From NCBI RefSeq assembly GCF_000346465.2, contig NC_034016.1, positions 17,554,563 through 17,618,562 on the forward strand: DNA of 64,000 nucleotides, written 5' to 3'. Positions 11,268-21,705 of the stretch are shown piece after piece. Source of the stretch: Prunus persica (Eukaryota > Streptophyta > Magnoliopsida > Rosales > Rosaceae). Made by a program: the position numbers and the translations under genes. Under the pieces are notes generated by a model, which saw nothing but the letters and a program-made list of their open reading frames with translations, did no database searches and had not been told where the DNA came from. Position 1 is the stretch's first letter; every line of letters begins with the position of its first letter.

Positions 11268-13739
11268 TTTAAGGACCCGCCCCGAATTTTCTCAAAACCC
11301 GAGACGAACCCTTTGGAATTCCTGACATCACTCCGATGCCAGACCCAATTACTAAAAACCGAGACTTCCTGCCAAATTTCGACAGAGTCTCCCCTATAAT
11401 TTGGACATTTTCCAAAGTTTCAACCTGCATAAAAACACATTTAATATTCCCAACTGGCAGCATGCACAATATAATTTCATGCAATTCACACAAATGGCCT
11501 TCGGCCTTCCAATAATTCTTAACTAACTAACAAACAATTCAAATACCAAATATGACTAATATTTAGTCTGCGGTTGTACCTAATAACCTTAGGCTGCCTA
11601 CGTACCCTCCTTGAGGGATCAAGCCACACGTAGTTCTTCCACTAAAATCCAATTCCATACATCGGTGATGCCTTATTTCTTTTCTCTGTATTTCACATAT
11701 TCTCCCCATACGCCGGTACAACCAACGCCACGTATGGGGCCTGTCAACACGCCGGATAACCTACGCCACGTGCGACCATACCATACTATCATCATATCTC
11801 CCCATACGCCGGTACAACCAACGCCACGTATGGGGTCTGTCTCAACGCCGGATAACCTACGCCACGTGAGACCTGCGCATCATATCACATAACTCCCCAT
11901 ACGCCGGTACAACCAACGCCACGTATGGGGTCTGTCCCAACGCCGGATAACCTACGCCACGCAGGACCTCAACATCATATCACAAATTTCCCCATACGCC
12001 GGTACAACCAACGCCACGTATGGGGTCTGTCGACACGCCGGATAACCTACGCCACGTGCGACCTCAACACAATATCACAATGTCTCCCCATACGCCGGTA
12101 CAACCAACGCCACGTATGGGGCCTGTCTCAACGCCGGATAACCTACGCCACGTGAGACCTGAACCGCATATCTCATATCTCCCCATACGCCGGTACAACC
12201 AACGCCACGTATGTGGTCTGTCCCAACGCTGGATAACCTACGCCACGCGGGACCTAATTTTCACTTGGTGGTGTTTGTAGTGAATCCAAAATCCGGGGAG
12301 GTACCTAAAGTAGTGCGTATAGCACTCCAAACTGACATTCTAGACTCTGTTGTACCCTTGTACAACCATATATAATTATAGTTATATAAATAAATTCTAA
12401 TATTGTGTAATCCTCCACAATGGTCTAGCACCCGATAATCCCCCCTTATAAAGGTGAGATTACTCCGGAAGACTCACGGTCAACCAAGGGTCAAACTACT
12501 CTAACCCTGGTCAACCGGACCTGCAGAACCCACGACCTCCAATTTCCGATCCGGAAGTCCCTATGGGTTCTACCAGGTATAGGACACTTGTCCTGCAAGT
12601 TTGGTTCAGATCGGACGGTCGGATTGCTCACGATCGCACGATCTGACGGTTAATAAAAAAATATAAACTTAACATTATTATTCGGAACATCCGGGGCTCC
12701 GATTCACGATCCGTGAAATCCTACACGATCCTAGAAATACCTAGATCAACATATATTAAATTTGGGACCATCCAACGGTCCCAACCTATCGAACCCGGAT
12801 AACGTGTAATATGCGAATATCCGTTCGATAGTCAAACGACGTCCGAATTGAGATCCGCGAAATCCTACGCACTCGTGACAACCTAAGGATCTCATCGGAA
12901 CACATTGCTACTTTTTCTACAGTGCCCACTCGCCGCCGCACGCGCCGGCAGCGCGTGGGTGCCCAAAGCGATAACGGTTCGCCGGAAAATCTCAAAACCA
13001 CGGCTCCAAACTCCTACCCTAGGTATAACACCCTATTTGGAGCCACTTTTGTTCTTGGACCTACCCCAAAAAGTGGCCGGAAATGGCCGATCACAGCGGT
13101 CGAAGTTTCGGCCGATTTTCAATTCGAAAATCGAGTGATCTACGCTAAGAATCGATCTAATCCTACCCAACCATCAGCTAGAGCAGCTCGAGAGGTTCAA
13201 AATCCATACCTGGGTCGACGGAATTGGTGGCCGGAGGAGGGAGATCGGGGGCTTTAAAAATCCGACGACATCCGGGCGAAAATCGCCATTTTCCGGCGGC
13301 TGGAGCGGCGGCCGATGGCGGGGATGGGCTGGGTTGTGACGCCGAGGCCGAGCCGGTTCTTTTGGTACCGCCCCCGTCCGCAGCTGCGGCCGGTGGCCGA
13401 AGTTACGAGGAGAAAGAGAGAGAGAGCCGACGGGAGAGGGAGAGAGATCGCGGGAGAGAGAGAGAGAGAAAGAGAGAGAGAAAAATCTGATTTGATAAAA
13501 AATCCCATTTCGAAATATTTACGATTATGCCACTGGGCTTCTTTTGACCATATCTCTCTCGTTACAACTCCGATTCGAGCCCACTACGTGTCTATGAACT
13601 CGTCTCAGTACGACCTATCCAAAAATACAAGTCGCGGTCCCAAACTCTCTCCGGTTAAAAATATGACTAAAATACCCTTAAATAATTAAATAATTAAATA
13701 AGGGTAAAATTTGGGGAAATTTGGGGTCGGGGTGTTACA
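11268..13739 (-). mobile_element. LTR-like element B, nested inside A, TSD GGCTG
   Basis: Same family as element A. GGCTG is found at 11263-11267 and again at 13740-13744. Element A's sequence resumes exactly there (gctgggtcgtgacgccgagg), duplicating the internal match at 13326. The minus-strand start is TGTAACACCCCGACC. The other end reads TTTAAGGACCC, with the terminal TG dinucleotide apparently mutated. It is 2472 bp long, non-coding, and carries its own six-unit array and a (GA)n tract near 13430-13490. It inserted after A. Confidence 0.82.
11702..12265 (+). repeat. Tandem array, 95-96-bp unit, six copies
   Basis: Unit starts are at about 11702, 11798, 11893, 11988, 12084 and 12179. Outer hairpin arms (CCCCATACG/CGTATGGGG) are nearly invariant. 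Second-hairpin arms change together between units: GTCTC with GAGAC (11839/11868), GTCG with CGAC (12029/12059), GTCCC with GGGAC (12220/12249). Confidence 0.92.
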
Positions 13740-13836
13740 GGCTGGGTCGTGACGCCGAGGCCGAGCAGGTCCTTTTAGCACCGGTCCCATCCGCAGCCGC
13801 GGAGATTTCAAGGAAAGAGAGAGAGAGAGACCGACG

Positions 13837-13882
<46 letters not shown>

Positions 13883-14165
13883 TGATTTTTTATTAAAAAA
13901 ATCTCATTTCAAAATAATTACGATTGTGCCACTGGGTTTCTTTTGACCATATCTCTCTCGTTACAACTCCGATTCGAGCCCACTACATGTCTACGAACTC
14001 ATCTCAGTACGACCTATCCAAAAATACTACTCACTGCCCCAAACTCTCTCTAGGTAAGAAAGTGACCAAAATACCCCTATCTCAAGTGTAAATTTGTAAT
14101 TTCCCTTAAATAATTTAAATAATTTGAATAAGGGGTTTAATTTGGAGTCGAGGTGTTACAATCTA

Positions 14166-14438
14166 ACTCAATCAAATACTTTGATCACTTAAAAAAAATT
14201 GATCCAACAAAAAAGGAAATGAAAAAATGAAAAACTTTTGGTGAGCATGTATAAACTCATGAACTTTACTACTATCGGACACCCAATTGAAGGGACTATG
14301 TGTTTCTTTTTCTATCGGACACCCAATTGAAGGGACTTTTGTGTTTCTTTTTCTTTCTTTTTTCTTTCTTTTTTTTTTTTTGGGGTTTTTTTTTTTTTGG
14401 GGTTAAAGTGGGGGGTAAACATCCCAGAACAAAAGAAA
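14166..14438. other. Low-complexity spacer with short duplication
   Basis: Contains a direct duplication of a segment including ctatcggacacccaattgaa (about 14271 and 14319) and T/TTC-rich runs to 14400. No gene is seen. Confidence 0.6.
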
Positions 14439-14717
14439 CTATTCACTCTCATCTAAACAGACTAATCTAGTTTTAGGAATATCTGAAGTATCATCAGCTA
14501 AACAACAACTGGCAAAACTAGGAGCCGTGTCAAGAATGAACAAGCCCAAATCCAAGTTATAGCTCCAGTTGGCAAGACAATCATCAACTCCATTCTTCTC
14601 TCTATACACATGCGTGAGGGTGGAATTACCAATTTTTCTCATCAGTTCACAGCAGCTATCAACCAAGGCTGCCAAAGGGTGCAAACGAAGCAGAGAAGGC
14701 TGCAGGCAAAGCTTCAC
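14439..14717 (-). pseudogene. LINE RNase H-like fragment
   Basis: The minus-strand frame ends with a segment containing HVYREKNGVDDCLANWS. This matches the C-terminal helix of the plant non-LTR retrotransposon RNase H-like domain (pattern H-x-x-R-x-x-N-x-x-A/D-x-x-L-A). Only the last third of the domain remains and no reverse transcriptase adjoins it. Confidence 0.6.
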
Positions 14718-15208
14718 AGCGATAACGCTACCTTTTCAGTTTCTATTGTTTTGATTTATTTTTTAAATTAAAAATCTATAGGGTTAATCACGTGCTGACA
14801 CGTGGATATCAAAAATCGAATTCTCATATAAGAGAAGCAAAGGCTAATTGCAATTTGGGAAAAAGGTATATCAAGCTGGGTATCCGTAATAACTATTTGT
14901 CGTTCCAAATTTGCTTAACAAGTTCATCACACTAATACTATATAATAACACAAGTGAAAGCACTATTTTCTTCGTGTTCACTCTTTGTCATACAAATTCT
15001 TTATCTATTTTCTAAACTTGGACAAACCCATCAGCACCAATATTAACGCCGAACAAATCCAATTAGCACTTTTCATCACACAATGATACAATACAAGTTT
15101 CAAAGTAACTCACGTAATAAGGGTGGGTGAGAAGCAACTGCAAAACAAATTAGAAAAAAATGGAGAGAAATATTAATAAAATCGAGTATGTTTTAATAGG
15201 AAAAATAA

Positions 15209-15289
15209 TGCTCAGGAGTGTGATCGCATTGAGAATGTTGGAGGTGACATGTTTGATTGTATTGCAAAGGCCGATGCTGTAATTATCAA
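15209..15289 (+). pseudogene. OMT exon-1 3' end fragment
   Basis: About 80 bp reads as AQECDRIENVGGDMFDC...AVII, the last part of OMT exon 1 up to the intron junction. The orientation is opposite to the real genes. It has no promoter or rest of gene, so it is a captured or duplicated scrap. A near-identical copy is at 26691-26772. Confidence 0.85.
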
Positions 15290-15381
15290 TTGTAAAAGAA
15301 GTTGTAATCCCGCATGGATAGAGCGGAAAAGGCTGAGTTGCCATAGTGGGATAAAAGTGAGCGGAAGCCAATGATTGAAGT

Positions 15382-15476
15382 ATCTTTGCGCTTGGGGCAA
15401 TGATGCAGCTTATGAGGTTCTAACACCCTCTGCCCTTGAGAATTTCTGGAAGGTCTCTCTTTGGAGTAAGGGTTTA
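15382..15476 (+). pseudogene. Truncated U4 snRNA copy
   Basis: Starts ATCTTTGCGCTTGGGGCAAT like the U4 gene at 37538, then jumps from the ggttctaac of the 5' stem-loop to the Sm-site region (gagaatttctgg). About 57 nt are lost, including the U6-pairing stem I segment. Upstream lie a damaged USE (tcccgcatgg, near 15309) and a weak TATA (gataaaag, near 15351). The promoter was therefore copied too, but the RNA could not form a normal U4/U6 duplex. Confidence 0.85.
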
Positions 15477-15657
15477 GCCGCTTGGAAGAGTATAGCTGGT
15501 CAGCTATACTATTTTTTTAAAATTAGCAAAAAAATGGAGAGAAACATTAATAAAACCGAAAATCGAAAAAAACCAAATACAGCCGCCCGGCTATACTATC
15601 TATCCAACAGACAATTTTGAAGTAGGTAAGAGCTGGGGCCAATGCAGGGAGTAGCGG

Positions 15658-16215
15658 TAGGGATGGCAACGGGTCGGGTAGGGCCCGGGTATGACAACAC
15701 CATCCCCGTCCCCGCTCTCCATCCCGCCCCCGTCCCCGAACCTGTCCCCGTTTAATAGGTTTCGGGGAATTCTCATCCCTTCCCCATCGGGAACTATCCC
15801 CCATACCCGCCCCGAATCCCCAATTTTTTTTGCATAAAAAAATATTTATCATATATTTTAACATTAAGTTTCATATTAAATTATCATTCAACACATCCAA
15901 ATTAACTATAAAGTTCAACTCAACTATTCAAAATCATATCAATATGAAGTTCCAGAGAAGATTAGGAATAATTAGGAGATGGAGGTTAACTTAGGGTTAA
16001 ACATAAATATTATAAATATTTATTTATTTATTTAAGTATAAACATATATATTTTCGGGTCGGGTTCGGGGATGGAGATGCCAGTACCATCCCTTCCCCAT
16101 ACCCATCGGGTATTTTTCAAATTCGGGGATCCCCGTACCCGATACCCGTTTAGCTCCAAAATCTCCCCCCGTTAGGGTCGGGGACCCGCCGTTGCGGGGA
16201 TTTTTGCCATCCCTA
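15658..16215. mobile_element. hAT-type non-autonomous element, 558 bp
   Basis: Terminal inverted repeats TAGGGATGGCAA and TTGCCATCCCTA are perfect over 12 bp. The 8-mer AGTAGCGG flanks both sides (15650-15657 and 16216-16223), the target duplication size of hAT elements. The sister block at 27095-27115 shows the empty site gagtagcggtagtgcc. Ends are GC-rich and the centre AT-rich. No transposase is encoded. Confidence 0.93.
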
Positions 16216-16223
16216 AGTAGCGG

Positions 16224-16795
16224 TAGTGCCTTTGTTGACAGCTGCTTTTGCAGTTTCAAAAGTGATTTACAACTAAGAAATCAACAAGAATCACTTATTT
16301 ATTGAAAAAAATCTGATTTGAAAACTTATTTTCAAGATATTATCATAAGATCCATCAGATGTGATACAAGTGGAAATTAATTTCTTTATAAAAGGCCAAG
16401 AACAATCCAGCCTAGTTATGGCCTACTGATATCCAATCAGTTCATACTCATGCTTTTCTGATTTTTTACCTTTGCATTATCAGGCAAACACAAAAGCAAC
16501 AACTGTTCAAAAGATCCTCTGTGCACTGTGCGTTGATGATAAGGTGGATCCTGGAAACTAAATTCATTTGGCAACTTGCGAGAACAATATCTTTCACGGA
16601 AACCCTACCTGCCTAATATTGCACATCTCTTTCCTTCACAAATGGTTCCCTGGAATTCACATCCATTATCTCAACCACAAACACTCGTATTCATTTCCTT
16701 CAATAATGCCTCTATGGAATCAGCAGGGTGATATGAAAATCAAATCATTTAGAAAATTGAATATAAGAAAATAATAATACTATATTTTTTAAATC
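16224..16795 (+). repeat. Repeated block R, copy 1
   Basis: A block of about 580 bp begins near gtgcctttgttga and ends near aagaaaataata. It includes a TATA-like tttataaaaggcc (about 16384-16396). Other copies or partial copies are at 17950, 25540, 27110, 30120, 32003, 33310 and 34990. A 68-codon ORF at 16568 is identical in the 27459 copy but has no recognisable homology and is broken elsewhere, so I do not call a gene. Confidence 0.8.
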
Positions 16796-17029
16796 AAAAA
16801 ATCAAAGAAAACTGAGTGTAGCCGCTCGGCTATACTATTTATTTTTAAAAAAGAGAGGACCAGCCTAGCGATTGGGCGTCCACGAGTCAAAATAAGTATA
16901 GCCACGTGATACTTATATATTTATTTTTTAAATAGGGAATACTTATATTTATTTTTTAAATAGGGAGCAAAGCTGCTGCCCGATAACTCCCCATCCCCAA
17001 ATGAGTTTTCACTCATATTTTTAGCAGTT

Positions 17030-17310
17030 TAGCTGTTTTTGCTAGCTTTCTCTGACACCTTTTGTTTCTGGCCTCCTAGCTTTGCGTGTGTTTCTTTTCT
17101 TCATGCTTCGTTTGATTGTTGCTTCTCCTTTTGTTTGTTGCGCTGGTCTGTTTTGGCTGTGTTTATGAAGATCTTTTTACCCAAAAAAACAGAAAAAAAC
17201 CTAAATCCCAAAATCTGTTACGAATGCGGTGGTGGTTGTGGCATCGACGGTTCATCAAGTGGTGGTGGTAGGGTTCGTTTAGGCTCATGGGTTGTTTTAG
17301 GATTTATTTT
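17030..17310 (+). mobile_element. LINE 3'-region fragment, truncated
   Basis: Matches 24670-24890, 29390-29580 and 33915-34195 (pyrimidine-rich start, then gttgttgcgctggtctg, then a GT-rich segment). It stops at 17310, where it joins the approximately 280-bp dispersed repeat. No tail is present. Confidence 0.6.
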
Positions 17311-17600
17311 TTAAATTAAATTAATCAAGAAAAGTAGAAAGTTTGTTGAGTTAATAAATAGAATAAGGCTAAATCAGGAAAAATCTTATTAAAGCATTGT
17401 TTCTCTCTCATAATAATGTCATCAAACAAATAGTAATTAATTAATTAATTATAGTTAAATCCATGGAGATGTGTAGCCTTTTGAGAAGGGTAGTGTGGTG
17501 AGGGTACATCTTGGGTTAAAGTGGTGAACAAAAATGTTCCCAAAATTGTTGGGATTACATCATGATAAGATGTACGTGGAGTAATCAAAAATCTATATAG
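17310..17600 (+). repeat. Dispersed element of about 280 bp
   Basis: Direct copy of 25975-26250 and inverted copy of 8620-8900. It contains the tract tttctctctcataataatgt. Confidence 0.6.
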
Positions 17601-18468
17601 CTAATTACGTGCCGACACGTGGATATAAAAAATGAATTCTCATATAAGAGAAGCAAAGGCTGCTTGCAATTTGGGAAAAGGTATCACAAGCTTGGTATCT
17701 GTACTAACTATTTGTCTTTCCAAATTTGCTTAACAATTTCATCACACTTATGCATAATAACACAAGTGAAAGCACTATTTTCTTCGTGTTCACTCTTTGA
17801 CATACAAATTCTTCATCTATTTTCTAAACCGAGTATATCCGCGTGGCTATACTATTTTTTAAAAAAATGGAAAAATCCAAGTATAAACGCGCGGCAATAC
17901 TATTTATCCAACAGTCAATTTTAAGTAGGTATGAGCTGGGGCCAATGCAGGGAGTAGCGGTGGTGCCTTTGTAATGCAACAGCTGCTTTTGCAGTTTCAA
18001 AACTGATTTACTGCTAAGAAATCAACAAGAATCACTTATTTATTGAAAACTTATTTTCAAGAGATTATCATAAGATCCATCAGATGTGATTCAAGCGGAA
18101 ATTAACTGCCTTATAAAAGGCCAAGTTTGGCCTACTGATATCCAATCAGTTCATACTCATGCTTTTTTTCTTTTTACCTTTGCATTATCAGGCAAACACA
18201 AAAGCATACAACTGTTCAAAATATCCTCTGTGCACAGTGCGTTGATGATAAGGTGGATCCTGGAAACGAAATTCATTTGGCACCTTGCGAGAACAACTTC
18301 TTTTATGGAAACCCTACCTGCCTAATATTGCACATCTCTTTCCTTCACATCTCTTATTTCAACCACAAACACTTGTGGATACGACACTCGGACTTCCAAG
18401 CTACACTACTATACAACACCTTCACTTGGGTTTTGCAAAGTGGTACTAACACTTTTTGTTCTCTAAAT
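17601..18468 (+). repeat. Duplication fragment with block R, forming the OMT 3' flank
   Basis: Bases 17601-17910 match 14780-15010 and 26260-26480. Bases 17935-18400 are a copy of block R that ends right beside the OMT stop. Two short hairpins of the tatagccg type are near 17828 and 17882. No coding gene is seen. Confidence 0.7.
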
Positions 18469-19049
18469 TTAAGGAAAAGCCTGAATAACGGATTGGACAG
18501 CATGAATAGGTGTGATAGTGTGTTGGCTAAAGCCAGCGTCCGCAAGAACATATCCCCATTCCTTCAAGGTCCTTTCTTTTCCTATTTGTGTAGCGGCCAT
18601 CATCGCCATGTCTAGCATCAATCTCACATTTGTTAGTTTGATGTCCTCTTTCTCATCTTTTTCATCGATAACCGCTTCTACAATTATCACCTTCCCTTTA
18701 TCCGCCGGAATAGCTTCCCTGCACTTCTTAAGGATACGGATGCACTCATCATCTCCCCAGTTGTGAAGAACCCACTGCAATTCACGAAAACAGAATCAGA
18801 GTATCCATTGTCATAACGCTTTGTTGAGCAAGAAAACTTATAGCAAGATAATCATGGAGTGATGGCGGAGGAACCACATTTTTTCTTATCCCATTAGCGC
18901 AGACAAATGATGTAATAAGTAGATATTAACAGACAAATCAAATGATGAAACTAATAGTTCACAGTATAAATGAAAAATATAAATGTGTTGATGCTAGCTA
19001 TATTTTAAGGCTGCTCTTCCTTAAATGGTTTAGTTTTCTTGATTTCTTT

Positions 19050-19088
<39 letters not shown>

Positions 19089-19860
19089 TAACCTTCATAA
19101 TTACAGCATCAGCCTTTGGAACAAAATCAAACATGTCACCTCCAACATTCTCAATGCGGTCACACTCCTGAGCAACAGACACAACATGAGGAAGATCAAA
19201 GTTGATGCCTCGAATCCAAGGACATGCCTCAATTAACAAGCGCAAAGTAGTCCCATCACCCCCGCCCACATCTACGATTTTCTCAATCCCTTTGAACACC
19301 TCTGAACAACTTTCAATCACTGCAGGCACAGCCACCCTTGCATCACAAGCCATTGCTTCATTGAAAAGCTTGCTGTGATCAGGATTGGCCGCGGCATAGC
19401 TCCATATATCCTCTCCACGTTCTGCTTCAAATGCTGGATTGCTAATACCTTGAATTCGAGCACTTAGGCCATGCCACGGTGCTAGCACTACCGGGCTATT
19501 CCCTAGCAAAATTAAAGCAGCCATGCTGTTTTCTCCGGATTTCAATAGCTGTTTGGACAAAGGTGTTTGTGCATAAACTTTGGGGCCTAATTGGGTTGCT
19601 GGTTTTTCTTTGAATATTTTGAGGTGGACTAGGACCCTCATGATGCGGTAAAGGGGAGAAGGATCACATCTTAGAGCAGATGATAGCTCTAGGAGTGTCA
19701 TGGGGCTGCCATGGCTTTCAATTGCATCAGCTATTCCAAGCTCAATGGCACATTTTACCACCCCGATTTCGACAAACCCAAACACATATTTCCAGATTTC
19801 CACTTTGGCATGTTCTTCTTCTTTCTCTTCTCCTCCTAACTCTCTTTGTTTGTCTTCCAT
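18469..19860 (-). CDS. COMT-type plant O-methyltransferase, intact
   Basis: Two exons, 19860-19093 (256 codons, donor GTTAGT) and 18774-18469 (101 codons plus stop), give 357 aa, normal for the family. Residues 1-110 form the dimerisation region. The SAM-binding loop VDVGGGDG is at 196-203, FDLPHV at 221-226 and GGDMFD at 240-245. His260 in WVLHNWGDDE is the expected catalytic base, and acidic partners follow in IIVEAVID and ERTLKEW. The enzyme would transfer a methyl from SAM to a hydroxyl of a phenolic, flavonoid, indole or alkaloid substrate in the cytosol. The subfamily resembles the acetylserotonin/norcoclaurine/xanthohumol OMT-like group, but the substrate cannot be told from sequence. 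The intron starts with a long (AT)n tract (about 19053-19087). A large LTR-like insertion begins 146 bp upstream of the ATG. Confidence 0.92.
19053..19087 (+). repeat. (AT)n microsatellite in the OMT intron
   Basis: About 17 AT units just after the donor site of the intact OMT. A shorter tract is at the same place in the degenerate copy (6728-6750). Confidence 0.9.
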
Positions 19861-20005
19861 CTCTTTCTCTGTGTGCGTCGTAGGCTCTAAGGTAGCAATA
19901 TATATAATTTGCAGGAAGAGATTGGAGTATAGTTACATGCAGAACAGTTTAGGTAATGTGTCATTTTCATTGGGATCTGTTGCCTAGTTGGCTGGAAGCT
20001 TGGTA
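19861..20005 (-). promoter_or_regulatory. Residual OMT proximal 5' flank
   Basis: About 145 bp of OMT upstream sequence remain before element C. It includes the tatatataatttgcaggaag segment that recurs at 7565, 25386, 29983 and 34876. The AT stretch near 19900 could act as a TATA region. The distal promoter is displaced by 3.3 kb. Confidence 0.45.
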
Positions 20006-20026
20006 TGACAGGACCCGCCCCGAATT

Positions 20027-20640
20027 TCCCGAAATCCGAGACGAATCCTGTGGAAATGCCGACATCACCCCGATGTTGGACCCAGTCACTAAAACTAAAG
20101 CCTCCTTTCCCAAAAGGAATAAGGGCACGAGACTTTCTGCCGAAATTTTGGTAGAGTCTCCCCTGTAATTTGAACAATCCCAAAAATTTCAACCTACATA
20201 AAACACATTTAATATCCACAACTGGCAGCATGCACAAGATAATTTCATGCAATTCACATAATCGGCCTCCGGGCTTCCAATAATCTGAAACTAAACTACC
20301 AACAGAGCTCTTAAGTCAACTAATACCTTAAGCCCGAGACGAATCCTGTGGAAATTCCGACATCATCCCGATGTCGGACCCAATCACTAAAACTAAAGCC
20401 TTCTTTCCCAAAAGGAATAAGGGCACGAGACTTTCTGCCGAAATTTTGGTAGAGTCTCCCCTGTAATTTGAACAATTCCAAAAATTTCAACCTACATAAA
20501 ACACATTTAATATCCACAATTGGTAGCATACACAAGATAATTTCATGTAATTCACATAATCGGCCCCGGCCTTCCAATAATCTGAAACTAAACTACCAAC
20601 AGAGCTCTTAAGTCAACTAATACCTTAACCAAGGAAAATA
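20027..20640 (+). repeat. Tandem duplication of about 298 bp
   Basis: The segment from gagacgaatcctgtgg (20038) through the aataccttaa near 20334 is repeated from about 20336 to 20634 with few changes. It lies inside element C and is not seen in A or B. Confidence 0.85.
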
Positions 20641-20879
20641 ATAATTTCAAACATAAATATGAATGCCTAAATGCACTTTACGTCATCTAGCTTTCAACCG
20701 AATTTCAGGACCAACGACAAGGTCATAACCAATCTCAATAAAACAACATAAATAACATTTAGTTTGTGGCTGCACCTAGGCACTACCCTAGGCTGCCTAC
20801 GTACCCTCACTGAGGGATCAAGCCACACGTAGTTTTTCCTAAAAAATTCCGATTCCAATCTCCCCAATAATCGCATAAT

Positions 20880-21705
20880 CTCCCCATACGCCGGAAATTC
20901 CAACGCCACGTATGGAGTCTGTCATCACGCGGAAAATCTTATGCCACGTGTGATCTAACAATCATATCATCTCCCCATACGACGGAAATTCCCACGCCAC
21001 GTATGAGGTCCGTCTCAACACCGGAAAATCCTACGCCATGCGAGACCTAATAATCACATAATCTCCCCATACGCCGGAAATTCCAACGCCACGTATGGGG
21101 TTTGTCATCACGCTGGAAAATCTTACGCCACGTGTGACCTAACAATCATATCATCTCCCCATACTCCGAAAATTCCAATGCCACGTATGGGGTCTGTCTC
21201 AACGCCGGAAAATCATACGCCACGCGAGACCTAACAATCAGATAATCTCCCCATATGCCAGAAATTCCAATGCCACGTATGGGGTCTGTCATCACTCCTG
21301 AAGATCCTACGCCACGTGTGACCTAACAATCATATCATCTCCTCATACGTTGAAAATTCCAACGCCACGTATGGGGCCTGTCTCAACGCCGGAAAATCCT
21401 ACGCCACGCCAGACCTAACAATCACATAATCTCCCCATACATCGAAAATTCCAACGCCACGTATGGGGTCTGTTATCACGCCGAAAAATCCTACGTCACG
21501 TTTGACCTAACAATCGTAATATCATCTCCCCATACACCGGAAATTTCAACGTCACGTATGGGGTCTGTCATCCCGCCGGAAAATCCTACGCCACGGGTGA
21601 CCTGACAATCACATAATCTCCCCATACGCCGGAAATTCCAACGCCACGTATGGGGTCTGTCCTCACGCCGAAAGATGCTACACCACGTGAGACCTAACAA
21701 TCACA
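20880..21705 (+). repeat. Tandem array, about 91-bp unit, nine copies
   Basis: This is the homologue of the arrays at 9650 and 11702. Units strictly alternate between two second-hairpin types, GTCA..TGAC and GTCTC..GAGAC, so the higher-order period is about 182 bp. The unit at 21567-21601 carries CCCG paired with CGGG where neighbours carry CACG with CGTG, a double change that keeps pairing. Confidence 0.9.

Larger units (their letters stand above)
9104..14160 (-). mobile_element. Large LTR-like element A, TSD ATCTA (interrupted)
   Basis: Flanked by ATCTA at 9099-9103 and 14161-14165. In minus orientation it begins TGTAACACCTCGAC, a common start for plant Ty3-type LTRs, and ends CCTTTCA, giving TG...CA. 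The element proper is 9104-11267 plus 13745-14160, about 2.58 kb. The gap holds a younger copy (11268-13739). No gag or pol coding is seen, so a long solo LTR or a non-coding derivative is most likely. It contains a tandem hairpin array at 9650-10215, a GC-rich conserved middle, and a (GA)n tract at 13811-13880. Confidence 0.8.
14719..17030 (+). repeat. Segmental duplication block, copy 1
   Basis: Collinear with 25929-27890. Both hold, in order, a tatcaaaaatcgaattctca segment, an OMT exon scrap, a deleted U4 copy, the short hairpin agccgcccggct, the approximately 580-bp repeated block and the LINE entry. This copy lacks the approximately 270-bp element found at 25975-26250 in the other, and uniquely carries the hAT element 15658-16215. 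Confidence 0.85.

Noticed and set aside
9680..12280. CRISPR-like regular arrays
   Set aside because: The units are about 95 bp, tandem without unique spacers, and inside TSD-flanked LTR-like elements of a plant genome.
10877..13490. Several ORFs in the GC-rich middle of elements A and B
   Set aside because: The frames differ between copies and are not conserved, so they are not genes.
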